Assembly: GCA_051881455.1 (NCBI GenBank)
Contig: JBJEPX010000068.1
Coordinates: 1-34,289, forward strand
From: Fimenecus sp051881455
GTDB lineage: Bacteria > Bacillota > Clostridia > Oscillospirales > Acutalibacteraceae
Length of the DNA stretch: 34,289 nt
Direction: 5' to 3'
Of this stretch, positions 32,058 through 34,289 are shown piece by piece. A program made the translations under genes and the position numbers. Position 1 is the first letter of the stretch. Every line of letters starts with the position of its first letter. The notes under the pieces are model-generated. The model made no database searches and was not told the origin of the DNA. It worked only from the letters and a program-made list of their open reading frames with translations.

Positions 32058-32100
32058 AACCCCTCTGTCACTTCGTGACATCTCCCCTTTCAGGGGAGAC
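32058..32100 (-). repeat. 43-bp double-hairpin repeat, second copy
   Basis: Same 43 bases as 31964-32006, 94 bp apart, with the GGTGCG/CGCACC hairpin between them. Confidence 0.9.
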
Positions 32101-32180
32101 ATGTAGTGCGTTGTGCCCGCCCGAAAATTTGATGAGATTTGCGGCGGGAGCGAGTAATCGCCATACATTTGATTGCTTGA

Positions 32181-33503
32181 TTAAAATTCATATTCAGGCA
32201 AAAATCCATCCTTGCGGTGCTGTTCGTAAAGTTCACGGCACATTTTCTTGATTTGCGAGAGGGAAAGCACGGCGCCCGTGTGGGGGTCGAGGGCTACTGC
32301 TCTGTAAATATCCTCGAACTTTTTTGTACGTGCCGCCTGAATTGCAAGGGTTTGCGGAATTATATTCGTAATGTTTATACTTGCACACTGTTCCGGCAGA
32401 GGTTTGCAATGCTTTGGCGTAAGACCGTTAGAATCCGCTACTACAGGCACCTCAACGCAGGCATTTGCGGGAAGATTAGGGATAAGCAAGTCGGTATTCA
32501 GTACATTGCCGTGGAATTCAAACGGCTGGCCCGTATGCAACGCCTCAATAATACGTGAACCGTATTCATTGCTTCTCTTGTGTTCAATAGCGCCGCCGTT
32601 TAACAGTTCTTTTTTCTGCTTTTTCCAGCCTGCAATCTGATTACGGCAGCGGCGGGGATACTCATTGAGAGGAATATTATATTTTAAAAGCAAAAACGGA
32701 TTGAATTTTTTAATAAACCAAGGCGTATATTCGCTGTTATGCTCGGAGGATTCCGTAACATAATACCCGAAAGTACGCATAAGTTCCAAACGCACCAAAT
32801 CGTATTTTGCACTTTTATCCATTTCGGTGGAAAAGGCTCTTTCCTTAATTAAGGGATAAATATCGTTTCCTTCTTTATCGTGTAAGCTTAAAAGCCATGC
32901 CTGATGATTGATACCGTAAATCTCCCATGTTGTGTCCTCAGGTTTAATATCAATATTCAGTTCTTTTAAAAGATTGGGAACACAGCTCTGCACGCTATGG
33001 CAAAGTCCCACTGTTTTTACATTCGTATATTGTTGCATATACCCTGTGAGCATTGCCATAGGATTGGTGTAATTCAGGAAATAAGCGTTGGGACAAAGCT
33101 CCTCAATATCCTTTGCGAAATCTTCAAGGACAGGAATTGTTCTTAAAGCGCGCATAATTCCGCCTACGCCGAGAGTGTCGCCGATAGTTTGCTGTAAGCC
33201 GTATTTCCTTGGTATTTTGAAATCGGTTACCGTGCAGGGCTTATATCCGCCGATTTGCACCGCATTAATGATATAATCCGCACCTTGGAGCGCCTCTCTG
33301 CGGTTTAAATGCTTTGTTACCGTTGCTCTGCCGTTATATTTTTTATTGAGTGCGGACACAACGGTAAAGGATTCGTCCAGACGGTTTGAGTCAATGTCGT
33401 GAAGAGCAATATCAAAATCGCCGAGATTGGGTGACAATATGCAGTCACCGAGAATATTTTTAGCAAAAACCGTGCTTCCTGCACCGAGAAAACAAATTTT
33501 CAT
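32181..33503 (-). CDS. Glycoside hydrolase family 4 protein (alpha-galactosidase/alpha-glucosidase-like)
   Basis: A 440-residue NAD- and Mn-dependent glycosidase, which cleaves through transient oxidation at C3 rather than by acid-base hydrolysis. The Rossmann start is KICFLGAGSTVFAKNIL (2-18), with HDIDSNRLDE placing the acidic residue after beta2. Family features follow: ADYIINAVQIGGY, the LNYTNPMAMLTGY segment, the metal-ligand Cys-His in VGLCHSVQ (about 166-173), and YGINHQAWLL. The CHSVQ sequence is as in MelA-type alpha-galactosidases and related alpha-glucosidases, not the phospho-glycosidases, though a uronidase is possible. The ATG at 33503 gives MKICF; an in-frame TTG at 33509 is closer to the AAGGAG and cannot be excluded. 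Cytoplasmic, monocistronic, with a clear promoter. Confidence 0.92.
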   Translation of the reverse strand: MKICFLGAGSTVFAKNILGDCILSPNLGDFDIALHDIDSNRLDESFTVVSALNKKYNGRATVTKHLNRREALQGADYIINAVQIGGYKPCTVTDFKIPRKYGLQQTIGDTLGVGGIMRALRTIPVLEDFAKDIEELCPNAYFLNYTNPMAMLTGYMQQYTNVKTVGLCHSVQSCVPNLLKELNIDIKPEDTTWEIYGINHQAWLLSLHDKEGNDIYPLIKERAFSTEMDKSAKYDLVRLELMRTFGYYVTESSEHNSEYTPWFIKKFNPFLLLKYNIPLNEYPRRCRNQIAGWKKQKKELLNGGAIEHKRSNEYGSRIIEALHTGQPFEFHGNVLNTDLLIPNLPANACVEVPVVADSNGLTPKHCKPLPEQCASINITNIIPQTLAIQAARTKKFEDIYRAVALDPHTGAVLSLSQIKKMCRELYEQHRKDGFLPEYEF

Positions 33504-33546
33504 AACCAATACTTCTCCTTAAAAAGTTAACAGTCCTCTTGTGCGT

Positions 33547-33575
33547 ATTTTATCATAACGATATGGGGAAATCAA
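33547..33575 (-). promoter_or_regulatory. Sigma-A promoter of the GH4 gene
   Basis: Minus strand: TTGATT (33575-33570), 17 bp, TAAAAT (33552-33547), 44 bp before the start codon. Confidence 0.72.
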
Positions 33576-33599
33576 CTTGTTTGAGTTTGAATTTGGAGG

Positions 33600-33710
33600 A
33601 ATTTTGGAGCATGCAGATGGTGTCCTACCTAGATGGGGGTGGTTTTTCCGTATTTTTGCGAACAATGGAGTTCGAATCTCCGCATTTCGGTTTGCAAATA
33701 TCTTATTGAA
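33600..33710. repeat. Diverged tRNA-linked repeat with a T-arm-like piece
   Basis: The segment ATGGAGTTCGAATCTCCGCA (33665-33684) is identical to 34013-34032 and 34172-34191, and resembles a tRNA T-arm (GGAG-TTCGAAT-CTCC). It is followed by TTTGCAAATATCTTATT, close to part of the 159-bp units further right. No complete tRNA cloverleaf can be built around it on either strand. Confidence 0.6.
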
Positions 33711-33880
33711 TGAAATATTGCTACGCAACATGAAATAATCCTGCGGATTATGAAATTTTCTGCTTCGCAGAAAGTGAAATGAAATAAACCACACATGCCC
33801 GCAGGGCATTTCATATCCCGAAGAGATATTTCATGCGCCGCAGGCGTATTTCACAAATCCACTTGTGGATTTATTTCATT
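33711..33880. repeat. Array of about seven mini-hairpins joined by ATGAAAT/ATTTCAT linkers
   Basis: Hairpins, stem-loop-stem: TTGC-TAC-GCAA (33718-33728), TAATCC-TGC-GGATTA (33736-33750), TTTCTGC-TTC-GCAGAAA (33757-33773), ATGCCC-GCA-GGGCAT (33795-33809), ATATCc-CGAAG-aGATAT (33813-33829), ATGCGCC-GCA-GGCGTAT (33833-33849) and AAATCCAC-TT-GTGGATTT (33855-33872). Linkers left of about 33785 read TGAAAT; those to the right read ATTTCA, its reverse complement. Stems share no sequence, but every one is self-complementary and most have three-base loops. No reading frame explains this. Confidence 0.85.
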
Positions 33881-33881
33881 G

Positions 33882-33914
33882 AAAAAGGCACTTGCTTCAC
33901 GCAAGTGCTTTTTT
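33882..33914. terminator. Terminator-like hairpin closing the mini-hairpin array
   Basis: GCACTTGC (33888-33895) and GCAAGTGC (33901-33908), loop TTCAC, with AAAAAG before and TTTTTT after, so it can work in both directions. Confidence 0.8.
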
Positions 33915-33915
33915 C

Positions 33916-34233
33916 CTGGTGATCCACCGGAGACCCGACAAGGCTTTGCCTTGTCGATTTGCTTCGCAAATATCCTATTTTATGTCCCTTTTGCTGACGC
34001 AAAAGATGGACGATGGAGTTCGAATCTCCGCAATGCAAAAAAGAAACAGTCCGATTATATCGGACTGTTCTTTTCTGGTGATCCACCGGAGACCCGACAA
34101 GGCTTTGCCTTGTCGATTTGCTTCGCAAATATCCTATTTTATGTCCCTTTTGCTGACGCAAAAGATGGACGATGGAGTTCGAATCTCCGCAATGCAAAAA
34201 AGAAACAGTCCGATTATATCGGACTGTTCTTTT
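33916..34233. repeat. 159-bp tandem repeat carrying tRNA-Lys 3'-end copies
   Basis: Two apparently identical units, 33916-34074 and 34075-34233, with a third start at 34234 running into the real tRNA. Each begins with CTGGTGATCCACCGGAG, the reverse complement of the tRNA-Lys 3' end including CCA. Three palindromes follow: CGACAAGGC-TTT-GCCTTGTCG, ATTTGC-TTC-GCAAAT and CTTTTGC-TGAC-GCAAAAG (33936-34005 in unit 1). The T-arm-like piece ATGGAGTTCGAATCTCCGCA comes next, then the tRNA terminator hairpin. Long frames through it on both strands simply repeat with the 159-bp (53-codon) period and are not taken as genes. Confidence 0.88.
34195..34233 (-). terminator. Terminator of tRNA-Lys
   Basis: Reading leftward from the tRNA end: AACAGTCCGA, 5-nt loop, TCGGACTGTT, then TTCTTTTTT. 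The same hairpin is copied in the other unit (34036-34074). Confidence 0.85.
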
Positions 34234-34234
34234 C

Positions 34235-34289
34235 TGGTGATCCACCGGAGATTCGAACTCCGGACACCTTGATTAAAAGTCAAGTGCTC
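34235..34289 (-). tRNA. tRNA-Lys (anticodon UUU), partial at window end
   Basis: On the minus strand the window contains the anticodon arm CTTGA-C UUUUAA-TCAAG (anticodon at 34277-34275), a short variable loop, the T-arm CGGAG-TTCGAAT-CTCCG, the acceptor 3' strand GTGGATC, discriminator A and an encoded CCA (34237-34235). The D-arm is cut by the window end; only GAGCAC of it remains. The 5' acceptor strand, expected to be GATCCAC, lies outside. Confidence 0.92.

Noticed and set aside
33711..34233. CRISPR array
   Set aside because: Repeated parts are either short linkers between palindromes or a single long tandem unit. There are no regularly spaced 24-40 bp direct repeats with unique spacers, and no cas genes.
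33871..34245. A 124-residue minus-strand frame with an exact internal repeat, and a similar 126-residue plus-strand frame at 33892-34272
   Set aside because: The 159-bp unit is a multiple of three, so any open frame simply repeats. Both frames run through the tRNA-Lys sequence and terminators, have no ribosome binding site, and have low-complexity composition.

Overview
The window looks like chromosomal DNA from an anaerobic, spore-forming gut Clostridia, most likely an Oscillospiraceae/Ruminococcaceae-type lineage. The evidence is moderate-to-low GC, AGGAGG-type ribosome binding sites, a SpoIID protein, the darA-holB-ricT block typical of Firmicutes, a small clostridial 2[4Fe-4S] ferredoxin, a radical SAM enzyme, and several families of palindromic intergenic repeats. 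This placement is inferred from gene content; no 16S or other decisive marker is present.

Layout. 1-5093 (+): the tail of a DUF3298 protein, a GH2 glycosidase, a nitrilase-superfamily amidohydrolase, a GNAT acetyltransferase, and an ATP-pyrophosphatase-only GMP synthase with no glutaminase domain. 5094-5333: a 107-bp tandem repeat. 5380-9784 (+): an AI-2E-family permease, a DUF1846 protein and CTP synthase. 9833-11544 (-): a two-component system. 11686-13053 (+): a GH30 glycosidase. 13086-16215 (-): type I asparaginase, iron-containing alcohol dehydrogenase and a TIGR01212-like radical SAM protein. 16371-18266 (+): an ammonium transporter fused to a PII domain, behind a leader with two terminator-like hairpins. 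18375-18696: a nested palindromic, TA-flanked MITE-like element. 18718-20319 (-): a beta-CASP metallo-beta-lactamase protein. 20491-24810 (+): an acyltransferase-like protein, a Fur regulator with a metal permease, then YerC/TrpR-like regulator, methyltransferase and Hsp33. 25122-30798 (-): ferredoxin, then a probable long operon of citrate synthase, unknown membrane protein, AEC transporter, c-di-AMP receptor DarA, HolB and RicT. 30891-31880 (+): SpoIID. 32181-33503 (-): GH4 glycosidase. 33600-34289: a repeat region ending in a partial tRNA-Lys(UUU) on the minus strand.

The genes are mostly core metabolism and information processing. Three glycosidases (GH2, GH30, GH4) lack signal peptides and sit as isolated units, which fits intracellular breakdown of imported oligosaccharides. 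Nitrogen handling is represented by the Amt-PII fusion, asparaginase, amidohydrolase and the two amidotransferase-type nucleotide synthases.

The least explained part is the intergenic DNA. It carries a 43-bp double-hairpin repeat (three near-identical copies plus fragments), a hairpin family flanked by GCGGG...CCCCTAC whose stem sequence changes between copies while staying self-complementary, a TA-flanked MITE-like element with a minimal 46-bp relative, and next to tRNA-Lys an array of about seven mini-hairpins joined by ATGAAAT/ATTTCAT linkers plus a 159-bp tandem repeat that carries copies of the tRNA 3' end and its terminator.
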